From DRQF01 sp964559135 (GTDB taxonomy: Bacteria > Planctomycetota > GCA-002687715 > DRQF01), in NCBI GenBank assembly GCA_964559135.1, contig CAZLGG010000014.1:1-55334 (forward strand): 55,334 nucleotides of DNA, given 5' to 3'. A model generated the notes under the pieces. It ran no database searches. It was not told the origin of the DNA and saw nothing but the letters and a program-made list of their open reading frames with translations. The position numbers and the translations under genes are program-made. This document shows positions 1 to 8,411 of this stretch, piece after piece (the first letter of the stretch is position 1; each line of letters opens with the position of its first letter).

Positions 1-187
1 GCCGTCGCCGAAGAGGTCCATTGTATGCACCGTGGGGGACAGTGCTCGTGGAGAACACGGGGCCGGCAAGGGGGCCCAGGCATGGGGCGATCCGTGTTTT
101 CCGAGGTCCCTCCCCAACACCCCGTCGTCCTTGCCGTTATCATGGTGCGGGACGCCGCAACGGCGCGATACCCCCGACGGAAAGGAG

Positions 188-1041
188 ATGGCGATAGCCC
201 CCCACCCCGAACACACCCACCTGATTCGCAACGACGGGGTCTTGCCTTCCCCCAGCGAAATGACCGCCTACCTGGACCGAACCGTCTATGGTCAGACTCA
301 GGCGAAACGATCTCTCGCCACGGCGGTCTACAACCACTATATCGGTCTCGCCCAGCGAGAGTCGGGCGAGTGTCAGGGCCCCGACCCCCACCACATCCTC
401 TTTCTCGGCCCTACGGGAACGGGCAAGAGCTTCATCGTGAAGACCCTCGCCCGGGGGCTCGGTTTCCCCTTCCATTTCGCCAGCGCCACGTCGTTGGTGC
501 AGACCGGCTATGTCGGCACGCCTGTGGCCGAGATGGTCCGCCAGCTCGTCGAGGCCCAGGGCGGCGACGTCGAACGGGCCCAGCGGGGGGTCATTTTCAT
601 CGATGAATTCGACAAAGTGCGTCGTCACGTCGGCGAGGGGGGGGGCCGATGTCGCCGGCGAGGGGGTCCAGATCGGTCTGCTCACCCTTCTCGACGGTGT
701 CCGCACCCACCTGCGGCCGCCTCATGGAGGATCGTCGGGCTGGTCCGGCATCATCGACACATCGCGCATCCTGTTCGTCTGTGGGGGCGCTTTCGTCGGC
801 CTGGAGGAGGCGGCGCGGCAAGCACTCGCCCTCGGCACGGGGGCCCGCGCCCTGCGGTGGATCATCGAGCGATCCCTCGATGACGTGGACTATCGGCCGG
901 TCGAGCTGGCCGAGCAGGGCGTGCACCGCATCCTCATCGACGGTGCGCCGCGAGACGCCCCCCCGACTGGAAACCGCTCCGCTCACCGACGAAGCCCGCC
1001 AATCCCTCCTGGCCCTCCGCTGCCGTGCCGTCGATCCGTAA
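188..1041 (+). pseudogene. Decayed ClpX-like AAA+ ATPase
   Basis: The first 450 bases encode a clear ClpX-type AAA+ module: LPSPSEMTAYLD, VYGQTQAKRSLATAVYNHY, Walker A GPTGTGKS and Walker B VIFIDEFDK. Reading then has to jump frame at a run of nine G (637-645) to continue as GEGVQIGLLTLLDG and ILFVCGGAFVGLEEA, both ClpX signatures. The next recognisable piece, TGARALRWIIERSLDDV, matches the ClpX C-terminal TGARGLRSI region, so roughly 90-100 residues (the PEFVGRLP region and start of the lid domain) are missing. A second shift at a seven-C run (958-964) gives a tail ending at 1041. The N-terminal zinc-binding domain of true ClpX is also absent. The ATG at 188 has AAGGAG directly against it, so the start is uncertain; an in-frame ATG lies at 32. 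Either this is a degenerate ClpX paralogue, or homopolymer errors add to a real deletion. Confidence 0.75.
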
Positions 1042-1363
1042 ACGTCCGGCGGACCCCATGGTTGCAGGGTGACCTGGCGCAGTGGTAACGCGCCGGGTCA
1101 GTCGGCGGCGGGCAGGGCGTCGAAGTCCTCGCCTCGCTCGGCGCGTTTCAGCAGCGCGAGCATCGCCTGTCCACGGGGCCACCGCTGCGGGCGACGAGGG
1201 GGATGGCGACCGGGGGAACGTGGAGGGAGGCCGGTGAGCTGGGGAAGAGGCTTGACATGGGGGGGCTGTGAGGTCTAGGGTTGAGGGAAGCGCATAGCGA
1301 CCATCGCGTCCGCTGAGTCCGTGAACTCAACCCACCACTTGTGAATGAGAGGAGAGACTTACC
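1042..1363. other. Intergenic region without a recognisable gene
   Basis: About 320 bases between the broken ClpX-like gene and the FG-GAP gene. I see no convincing gene. A D-arm-like string near 1075-1097 does not complete a tRNA. The right end carries the ribosome binding site AGAGGAGAG (1348-1356) of the next gene, so its promoter probably lies here, but I cannot place it. Confidence 0.5.
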
Positions 1364-3121
1364 ATGAGACAAGCCATGCCCCTTTTCGTCGTCGTCTTCG
1401 CGGTGACGTGTGCACTGGGAATCCGGGCGCAATCCTCGCCCCAACCCCTCTACTCCTTTGCCGGGAATCTGTCCGTCGACCTGCAAGGATTCGCGGTCAG
1501 TGGAGCGGGCGACGTCAACGGTGACGGCGTTCCCGACTTCATCGTGGGGATTCCCGGAGACGATCAGATCGCCCCGGACGCGGGCGCGGCCCGGGTGTAT
1601 TCGGGAGCCACGGGTGCGCTTCTCTACACCTTCAGGGGACTGGTCGGCGGCGACAACCTCGGTTGGGCGGTCGCCGGCGCCGGAGACGTCAACGGCGACG
1701 GATTCGCGGACCTCATCGTGGGAGCGCCCCGCGATGACCCCAATGGCCGCGACAGCGGTTCCGTGCGCGTCTACTCGGGATTCGATGGATCGATGCTCTA
1801 CAACTTCCAGGGCGACGTCACCTACAACATGCTGGGCATGGCGGTGGCCAAAGCGGGCGACGTCGACGGCGACGGCGTTCCCGACATCGTCGCGGGAGGC
1901 CTCGGCGATGCCACCCACACGTCGCTCCAGGGGTCGGTCCGCGTCTTCTCCGGTGCAACCGGCGCCATTCTCCACACCTTCGGAGGGACCTCCGTCGTCG
2001 GTCTGCTGGGATCGTCCGTCGACGGAGCCGGAGACGTCGACGGCGACGGATTCGACGACATCCTCGCCGGAGCTCCCACGGTCATGATTCCCTCTTTGGG
2101 CACCGCAGGCCGGGTGAGGGTCTTTTCGGGCGCCACGGGCACGGTGCTGTACACGATTCCCGGATCGGCGGTCGACGGTCGCTTCGGGAACGCCCTCGCC
2201 AGCCTGGATGACGTGGACGGTGACGGCCGTCCCGATTTCATCGTCGGCTCCCCGACGGAGACGAGCCCGACGGGGGACGGCGCCGTGCGGGTGTTCTCCG
2301 GCGCCACCGGGACCCTCCTTTATTCGATGCACGGCAACACGCCCGGCGACGTCTTCGGTTTCGCCGTGGACGGCCTGGGCGATTTCAACGGCGACGGCGT
2401 CCCCGACTTTGCCGCGAGCCAGGTTCACCCCTTCACGAGCAACAGTGGGTCGGGGTCGGTCCAGATCTTTTCCGGCGCGACGGGAGCGCTCCTCGGCGTC
2501 ATCACGGGCAACGCTCCCGACGATCTGTTGGGCCGGTCCCTTTCCGGTGTGGGCGATGTGGATGGCGATGGTCTCGCCGACCTCATCGTCGGTGCTCCCA
2601 TCTTCAATGGAATCGGTCCGGGAGTCGGACAGGCGCGGGTGTACGTGACCGGCCCCGTCCCCCACCTGGAGGAACCCTGCTCCTCCGGCAACGTCGAGGT
2701 CGTTCCGGGGTCCCCCGTCGACCTCCTCTTCATCAACGGCTCCGCCGGTGCACCCACACGCATCGTGGATGTGAACGTGTTCCAACCCTTCGTTTTCGAG
2801 GTGGCCCAACCGCCGACGACGCTCTCACCGGCCCTCTTCGCACTCGGCGCGTTCACAGGCCTCCCCGGCCCAACCGATGTGACCTCCCTGCCCGGGATCG
2901 GCGTCACATGTCTTCCCGTGGGATTGAATTCTCCGGGGTACTTCATCCTGACGAACAACTTCAACCCCATGTCGCCCCAGGCGACCCCGTCGACCCCCAC
3001 CCCCTGGTCCGTAACCCTGAGTGGGCTTCCCTTCCCGTTCACCCTCACGGTTCAGGGTGTGATCGAAACGCAGCCCGGTGTGATCAAGGTGACCAATGCC
3101 GTGGCCCTGAGAGTGCGTTGA
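1364..3121 (+). CDS. Exported seven-repeat FG-GAP beta-propeller protein
   Basis: A 585-residue protein with an N-terminal signal peptide (hydrophobic LFVVVFAVTCALG, cleavage likely after IRAQ). AGAGGAGAG seven bases upstream supports this ATG. Residues of about 45-425 hold seven FG-GAP/integrin-alpha-type repeats, each with a calcium-loop core such as GDVNGDGVPDFIVG and often followed by VRVFSGATG. Seven repeats are what one closed seven-bladed propeller needs. The C-terminal 150 residues are beta-rich and Pro-rich and end LRVR; they do not resemble the tail of the neighbour at 3132. FG-GAP propellers bind calcium and usually mediate adhesion or ligand binding outside the cell. Ligand unknown. 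It converges on another FG-GAP gene only ten bases away. Confidence 0.85.
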   Translation: MRQAMPLFVVVFAVTCALGIRAQSSPQPLYSFAGNLSVDLQGFAVSGAGDVNGDGVPDFIVGIPGDDQIAPDAGAARVYSGATGALLYTFRGLVGGDNLGWAVAGAGDVNGDGFADLIVGAPRDDPNGRDSGSVRVYSGFDGSMLYNFQGDVTYNMLGMAVAKAGDVDGDGVPDIVAGGLGDATHTSLQGSVRVFSGATGAILHTFGGTSVVGLLGSSVDGAGDVDGDGFDDILAGAPTVMIPSLGTAGRVRVFSGATGTVLYTIPGSAVDGRFGNALASLDDVDGDGRPDFIVGSPTETSPTGDGAVRVFSGATGTLLYSMHGNTPGDVFGFAVDGLGDFNGDGVPDFAASQVHPFTSNSGSGSVQIFSGATGALLGVITGNAPDDLLGRSLSGVGDVDGDGLADLIVGAPIFNGIGPGVGQARVYVTGPVPHLEEPCSSGNVEVVPGSPVDLLFINGSAGAPTRIVDVNVFQPFVFEVAQPPTTLSPALFALGAFTGLPGPTDVTSLPGIGVTCLPVGLNSPGYFILTNNFNPMSPQATPSTPTPWSVTLSGLPFPFTLTVQGVIETQPGVIKVTNAVALRVR

Positions 3122-3131
3122 GGCCAAGAAG

Positions 3132-6098
3132 TCAGGGAATGAATCGGACCTCGTGGCCGTGGGTGATCGCGAAGAATCCGTTCCTCGCGGTATTCGTGGC
3201 CGCGAGGGCCTGAAAGATGAAGCTGTTTCCGGCGATTCCCGGTGGTGCCGTGAACGCCAGGGTGATGCCTCCCGGCGGCAAGGCCAACGGGCCGAAGGGG
3301 CCCGTGTTGCCGTCGAAGATGAGTACGGGCGGAGGCGTTTGCCCCGGGTTCGAGTGCACCTCGGGAAAGCCGGAAGGGCTCGTGGGCGGTGTCCCCGTCA
3401 CGAAGAACTGCCCGATGAGGATGGGTGGATAGACGTCGAAGGTGCCCTGGAATGTACGCCAGTTCACCACGAGCTGGTCCCCCACAGAAAGGTCCTTGAT
3501 GTCGTCCAGCCGATCGGGGGTGGCACCGTTGACACCGGTGAAGAGGAATAGATCCTCCCTGGAACCGGGATAGTGGATCGTGGGGATCGGCAGTCGGAGT
3601 ATCCTCACGCTTCCCGCATCCGGACCGCCGTCGTCGTCCAGGCGCGCCCCCACCGCCACCTCGGGGAAACCGTCTCCGTCCACGTCACCCAGTCCCGTCA
3701 CCCCGTAGCCCAGCTCGTCGCCGGCATCCTCGCCCTTGTGGGTGTAGAGGAGGGAGCCGTCGATCCCCGAATAGACGGTGAGAGCGCCCGCATCCGTCCC
3801 GTTGGCATCGTCCTTGGGGGCCCCCACGACGATGTCCGCAAACCCGTCGCCGTCGATGTCCCCCGCACCATCGACCGAGAACCCGAAGCGCGTCATGGCA
3901 CTCGTTCCCGCGAGCGTGTGAATGACCGTGAGATCCGACCCCTTCATGACCCGAACGAGCCCGGCTTCCGTGCCTCCTGCGGTGTCGAAGGGGGCGCCCG
4001 CCACGATGTCGGGGGAACCGTCGCCGTCCACATCCCCGGCCCCCGCGACGGAGTAGCCGAATTGCGCCGAGCCCGCGGGACCGTTCTGGCTGACGATGAC
4101 GGAGAGATCCACGCCGGAGAGGACGTAGATCTTTCCCGAGTTGACGCCGTTGCCGTCCTCCAGTCTCGCCCCCGCGCCCACGTCCGGCCTCCCGGCGCCA
4201 TTGACGTCGCCCACCCCTGCGACGGACCAGCCCAATTGACCGCACACCTCCGTCCCATCCGCCGTCGCCAACTGGGAGTTGTCCGCCCCCGAGTAGATGT
4301 AGACCCGTCCCGCATCCGTCGTCCCCATGACGTCGTGGCGGGGCGCTCCGACGACGATGTCGGAAACCCCATCCCCGTTCACGTCCCCCGCGTTGGAGAC
4401 CGAAAAACCGAACTGGTCCTGGTTCGCCTCACCGCTCAGCGTGGCGATTTCCATCCCCGTCATTCCGGAAAAGACGTGGACCGCCCCCTCGTCGGTGCCC
4501 ATCAGGTCCTCCCTGGGCGCCCCGATGGCGAAGTCGGGGATGCCGTCCGCATCCAGGTCCCCCAGCCCCGTGACCGACGTGCCGAATTCCGTGAGAGCCG
4601 CCGCCCCCTGGACCTCGTGGATCTGAGTGCCGTCGGCTCCAGAGACCACGTAGGCCGCGCCCGAAGACGTTCCGCCCACGTCGGACAGGCGCGCCCCCAC
4701 GACCAAATCGGCGATGCCGTCCCCATTCACGTCGCCCACGGCGTCCACGCTCTCCCCCAACTGATCTCCCCCTTGGAGGCCCTCGAAGCGGGAAAGGATG
4801 GCCGGATCGAGAAACGTGTAGACCCGGGCTCGGCCGGCGTCGACGGCGGCGCCATCGTCTTCCAGATACGCCCCCACGAGCACATCGCCCAGCCCGTCGC
4901 CGTTGAAATCCGCGCCTCCGGAGGTGGCGATCCCGAGCTGGGCCCCAGCTTCCGCGCCGTCGATGGCGAGCAGAAGTGAGCCGTCCACGCCCGAGTAAAA
5001 CCGGATCGCCCCCGCGTCCGTGCCGGCCCCGGCGGCGAAGGGAGCGCCGAGAGCTATGTCCGGGGTGCCGTCCCCGTCGAAATCCCCCGCGGCCGCCGCC
5101 GAGAACCCCAACTGCTCTCCCATGGCGGATCCCATGATCGTGAAGATCAGACTGCCATCGGCCCCGGAGTAGGCCCGCGCCACCCCCGAGTCGGTGGCTC
5201 CCCCGTCCTCGAGACGCGCCACGACCAGAATGTCCGCATGGCCGTCGCCGTTGATGTCCCCCAAACCCGCCACGGCCGAGCCGAAGAGATCCACCTGATT
5301 CTGGCCGTCGATGCTGAGAAGCTGGGATTGATCCGCGCCCGAGTAGACCCGCGCCAAACCGGCGTTGGAGAACGCCCCCTGCGTATCGGCCAGTTGCACG
5401 CCGACGAGGAGGTCCGTCACCCCGTCCATGTCGACGTCACCGGCGTCGGCGATGGCGCTCCCGAATTCGTCCCCCGGCGCGTCGCCCGTGAAGGTGGCGA
5501 TGAGGGATCCATCGACGCCGGAATACACCGTGACCTGGCCGAAGTCGGCGCCCATCTGGTCGACGCGGGGCGCGCCGATGGCGAAGTCCCCCATGCCGTC
5601 GGCGTTCCAATCCCCGAGCCCCGTCATGGACTCGCCGAAACCGTCGAAGGGAGCCGTGCCGGAAAGAGAGTAGAGGAGCCCTCCCGTCGGCGCCGCGAAA
5701 ACGCGGACGGAACCGGAGTCCGTCCCGCCCACGTCGGAACCGGGAGCGCCGACGGCGAACTCGCTCAGACCGTCGCCGTTCAAATCGCCCAGCCCCGCCA
5801 CGGACGTTCCGAAGAAATCGCCGGGCTGGAGCCCATCGATGGCGATCAGGATGCCTCCGGTCGCCCCGGAATAGACCCGGGCTTGGCCCGCGTCCAGACC
5901 GGCGCCGTCCGCCCCCGGAAGCCCGACCAAGATATCCGACACGCCATCGCCGTCGATGTCGTCGACGACGGCCACCGAACGACCGAGGTGATCGCCCGCC
6001 GTCGCCCCATCCAGGGTGATGAGCGCCGTGAATTGCGCGCCCGCAAGAGCCGTCAAGAGGGCCAGCAAGGTGACAAGTCGGAGCAGGAACGTCATCAT
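3132..6098 (-). CDS. Exported tandem (14-repeat) FG-GAP beta-propeller protein
   Basis: A 988-residue exported protein. Start ATG at 6098 (a second ATG follows directly), with GGAG a few bases upstream and the signal peptide LLRLVTLLALLTALAGA. Fourteen FG-GAP repeats can be counted by their DxDxDG cores (for example GDLNGDGLSEFAVGAPG, GDINGDGHADILVVARL, GDVDGDGFPEVAVGARL), spaced about 58-60 residues apart. That is twice seven, so two propellers in tandem is the simplest reading. Residues 843-988 form a separate beta-rich domain beginning YPGSREDLFLFTGVNG and ending HEVRFIP, which closely resembles the tail of the secreted protein at 45317. Likely a surface or extracellular adhesion/binding protein. 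Its start lies only 60-odd bases from the divergent beta-helix gene, so the two probably share a control region. Confidence 0.87.
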   Translation of the reverse strand: MMTFLLRLVTLLALLTALAGAQFTALITLDGATAGDHLGRSVAVVDDIDGDGVSDILVGLPGADGAGLDAGQARVYSGATGGILIAIDGLQPGDFFGTSVAGLGDLNGDGLSEFAVGAPGSDVGGTDSGSVRVFAAPTGGLLYSLSGTAPFDGFGESMTGLGDWNADGMGDFAIGAPRVDQMGADFGQVTVYSGVDGSLIATFTGDAPGDEFGSAIADAGDVDMDGVTDLLVGVQLADTQGAFSNAGLARVYSGADQSQLLSIDGQNQVDLFGSAVAGLGDINGDGHADILVVARLEDGGATDSGVARAYSGADGSLIFTIMGSAMGEQLGFSAAAAGDFDGDGTPDIALGAPFAAGAGTDAGAIRFYSGVDGSLLLAIDGAEAGAQLGIATSGGADFNGDGLGDVLVGAYLEDDGAAVDAGRARVYTFLDPAILSRFEGLQGGDQLGESVDAVGDVNGDGIADLVVGARLSDVGGTSSGAAYVVSGADGTQIHEVQGAAALTEFGTSVTGLGDLDADGIPDFAIGAPREDLMGTDEGAVHVFSGMTGMEIATLSGEANQDQFGFSVSNAGDVNGDGVSDIVVGAPRHDVMGTTDAGRVYIYSGADNSQLATADGTEVCGQLGWSVAGVGDVNGAGRPDVGAGARLEDGNGVNSGKIYVLSGVDLSVIVSQNGPAGSAQFGYSVAGAGDVDGDGSPDIVAGAPFDTAGGTEAGLVRVMKGSDLTVIHTLAGTSAMTRFGFSVDGAGDIDGDGFADIVVGAPKDDANGTDAGALTVYSGIDGSLLYTHKGEDAGDELGYGVTGLGDVDGDGFPEVAVGARLDDDGGPDAGSVRILRLPIPTIHYPGSREDLFLFTGVNGATPDRLDDIKDLSVGDQLVVNWRTFQGTFDVYPPILIGQFFVTGTPPTSPSGFPEVHSNPGQTPPPVLIFDGNTGPFGPLALPPGGITLAFTAPPGIAGNSFIFQALAATNTARNGFFAITHGHEVRFIP

Positions 6099-6161
6099 GG
6101 GTCTCCGTCAATGAGTGAATCCGAGGCTTCGATCTCACATCGGACATCACGGAGTCTGAAC

Positions 6162-8396
6162 TTGAATCTTTATGCAGCGCCTTCCCTTTCCGACACGCGA
6201 CGGGCGGGATTTCATGCGCGCCCATCCCTCGTCCTTTTTGCTCTCGCCCTCCAAACGGCAGCGGTCCTCGGACAAGGGGCCTGGCCCGTCGTGGAGTTGA
6301 AAAAGGACAACCTCGTCGTCGACCGCTCCGTCCGGATTCGGATTCCGTCGCAACTCGTCATCGAAGATTCCGACGGCAACGGCGTCATCCAGGTGAAGGC
6401 GGACGGCATCACGATCACCTTCGAGGAAGGAGGCGTGCTTCGGGGCGCTCCCCCGGGCCGCTCCCCCGACGAGATCCGCGGCGTCGGGTTGAGCATCCGC
6501 GGACGGACCGGGGTCACGATCCGCGGGCTTCACGCGCGGGGCTTCCGTCTTGGAATCGACGCGGAGCATGCGAACGGCCTAATCATCGATGGAGCGGACT
6601 TCTCGGGGATGTTCCGACAACGATTGAAGTCGACGCCCGAGGCGGAAGATGCCTCCGATTGGCTTCAACCGCATGTCAACGACGATGGGCATTGGGCCCG
6701 GGACTATGGCGCGTGCGTGCGGGTGCGACGGAGTCACAACGTCACGATTCGCCGATCACGGGGCCGGGAGAGCCAAAACGGCATCTTGCTGGAATGGGTC
6801 GAGGATTCCCGTGTCTATGACAACGACTTCTCGTTTCTCTCCGGATGGGGACTGGCGCTGTGGCGTTCCTCGGACAACCTGGTCAGCCGAAACGCCTTCG
6901 ACTTCTGCGTGCGAGGCTATAGCCACGGCGTGTACAACCGAGGCCAGGACTCGGCCGGCATCCTCATGTTCGAGCAGTGCTCGCGCAACCGGATCGTCGA
7001 GAATTCGGCGACTCACGGCGGTGACGGGTTCTTCGGTTTCGGAGGCAAGGAAGCTCTGGGCGAGACGAAGGCGCCGCAGGGTTTCGACTCCAAGAGAAAG
7101 GGCAACAACGACAACCTCATCGTCGGCAACGATTTCTCGGATGCCGTGGCCCATGGTCTGGAGATGACGTTCAGCTTCGGGAATCGCATCGAGAACAACA
7201 TCATGAACCGGTGCGGCATCTGCGGGATCTGGGGCGGCTACTCGCGAGACACCCTCATCGTCCGAAACCACTTCGAGCAGTGCGGCGACGCGGGCTATGG
7301 GCTCGAACGCGGAGGCGTCAACATCGAGCACGGACAACGGGATGTCATCCTCGACAACGACTTCGTCCAGAACCGCTGCGGCGTCCATCTGTGGTGGGAT
7401 GCCGACGAAGCGATCGCCCGACTTCCATGGGGACGCCGTAACGGGATGCAGGTGGCGGACAACGCCATCGCACGGAATCGATTCCGCGGGGACGACGTCG
7501 CGATCCACCTGCGTCATTCGGAAAGCACGACCACGCTCCTCGCCAACGTGTTTGACGGGGTGACGAAGGAGCTTCTTCTCGAGGCGAGTGCGCCCTCCAA
7601 GACACCGCGCGCCCTTCCCACCGTGAAGGCGGCGCCCTATCGCGCGATGGGCCAGAGCCGTCCCGTCGGGGCGCACGAAGATCGAAAGGGACGAGAGCAC
7701 ATCATCGTGTCGACATGGGGGCCCTGGGACGGCGCCTCTCCCCTGCTTCGCCGCGTGAGCGACGAGGGCTCAGCGCAAGTGTGGGAGGTTCTCGGAGCGA
7801 AGTCATCGCGGGTGACGTTCAGCGGCGACGCGGGGGTCGTCTTCAGGCGGGCCGGGGAAGGCCGGTGGCGGGTGGAGGCGAAAACGCCGGGCCTGCACCG
7901 ATTCGGCTTCGGAATCCCCGACGGCCCTTCCGTTTCAGGACATCTTCTCTCGATCGCGTGGCGCGTCGCTTGCTTTCCAACCCCCATCGACCCTCGCGAG
8001 GACGAAGGCTCCTTTCGAGCTCTGGCGGAGAGGGCCCACGCCATCAGCGTACCGGTCCTCGACCTCCCTTTCGGAATGCAGGGTCCCAGCGCGTTGGCCG
8101 CAAAGGGACGCCCCTTCGCCCCCGGCTTGCCTCGCGACCACTTCGGAACCGTGGCCGATGGGGTGCTCCGTCTCGCCCCCGGGTCGTACCAACTCGTCGT
8201 GACGAGCGACGACGGGGTGCGCGTCGAGCTGGGTGGGGAGAGACTCGTCGACGACTGGACGCACCACGCGCCGCGGACGGTGGTGAAGGCCTTTCAGGTC
8301 GACGAGGACAAGCCCCTCCCTTTGCACGTCGAACACTTCGAACTGGATGGGTTTGCCGTCCTGCGGGTGACGATCCGCCCCACTCATGCCCGATGA
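6162..8396 (+). CDS. Exported right-handed beta-helix protein with C-terminal PA14-like domain
   Basis: I place the start at TTG 6162 because GGAG (6151-6154) lies seven bases upstream and the product (744 residues) then begins with a normal signal peptide (LVLFALALQTAAVLG). An ATG at 6111 in the same frame would add 17 residues. Residues of about 60-460 are a NosD-like parallel beta-helix with Asn-rich turns (NGLIIDGADFSGM, DNDFSFLSGWGLALW, NRIVENSATHGGDGFF, ENNIMNRCGICGIWGG). The last 110 residues look like a PA14 domain: DHFGTVADGVLRLAPGSY, LVVTSDDGVRVELGGERLVD, then HVEHFELDGFAVLRV. PA14 domains bind carbohydrate and beta-helices often act on polysaccharide, so an exported glycan-binding or -cleaving protein is a fair guess. 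No catalytic residues can be assigned by eye. Confidence 0.8.
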   Translation: MNLYAAPSLSDTRRAGFHARPSLVLFALALQTAAVLGQGAWPVVELKKDNLVVDRSVRIRIPSQLVIEDSDGNGVIQVKADGITITFEEGGVLRGAPPGRSPDEIRGVGLSIRGRTGVTIRGLHARGFRLGIDAEHANGLIIDGADFSGMFRQRLKSTPEAEDASDWLQPHVNDDGHWARDYGACVRVRRSHNVTIRRSRGRESQNGILLEWVEDSRVYDNDFSFLSGWGLALWRSSDNLVSRNAFDFCVRGYSHGVYNRGQDSAGILMFEQCSRNRIVENSATHGGDGFFGFGGKEALGETKAPQGFDSKRKGNNDNLIVGNDFSDAVAHGLEMTFSFGNRIENNIMNRCGICGIWGGYSRDTLIVRNHFEQCGDAGYGLERGGVNIEHGQRDVILDNDFVQNRCGVHLWWDADEAIARLPWGRRNGMQVADNAIARNRFRGDDVAIHLRHSESTTTLLANVFDGVTKELLLEASAPSKTPRALPTVKAAPYRAMGQSRPVGAHEDRKGREHIIVSTWGPWDGASPLLRRVSDEGSAQVWEVLGAKSSRVTFSGDAGVVFRRAGEGRWRVEAKTPGLHRFGFGIPDGPSVSGHLLSIAWRVACFPTPIDPREDEGSFRALAERAHAISVPVLDLPFGMQGPSALAAKGRPFAPGLPRDHFGTVADGVLRLAPGSYQLVVTSDDGVRVELGGERLVDDWTHHAPRTVVKAFQVDEDKPLPLHVEHFELDGFAVLRVTIRPTHAR

Positions 8397-8411
8397 AAGG
8401 GAGAGATCCGC

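Noticed and set aside
1068..1115. tRNA-like D-arm (TGGCGCAGTGGTAACGCGCC)
   Set aside because: The D-arm-like part is good, but no matching anticodon arm, TTCGA T-arm or complementary acceptor end follows within tRNA distance.
1148..2809. Long antisense open frame (553 codons) across the FG-GAP gene
   Set aside because: It is the codon-biased shadow of DxDxDG repeats in a high-GC gene; the + strand product has a signal peptide and seven intact repeats.
3573..4979. Long plus-strand open frame (468 codons) inside the minus-strand FG-GAP gene
   Set aside because: Low-complexity His/Arg/Pro product with repeats that mirror the FG-GAP codons; no start signal or domain.
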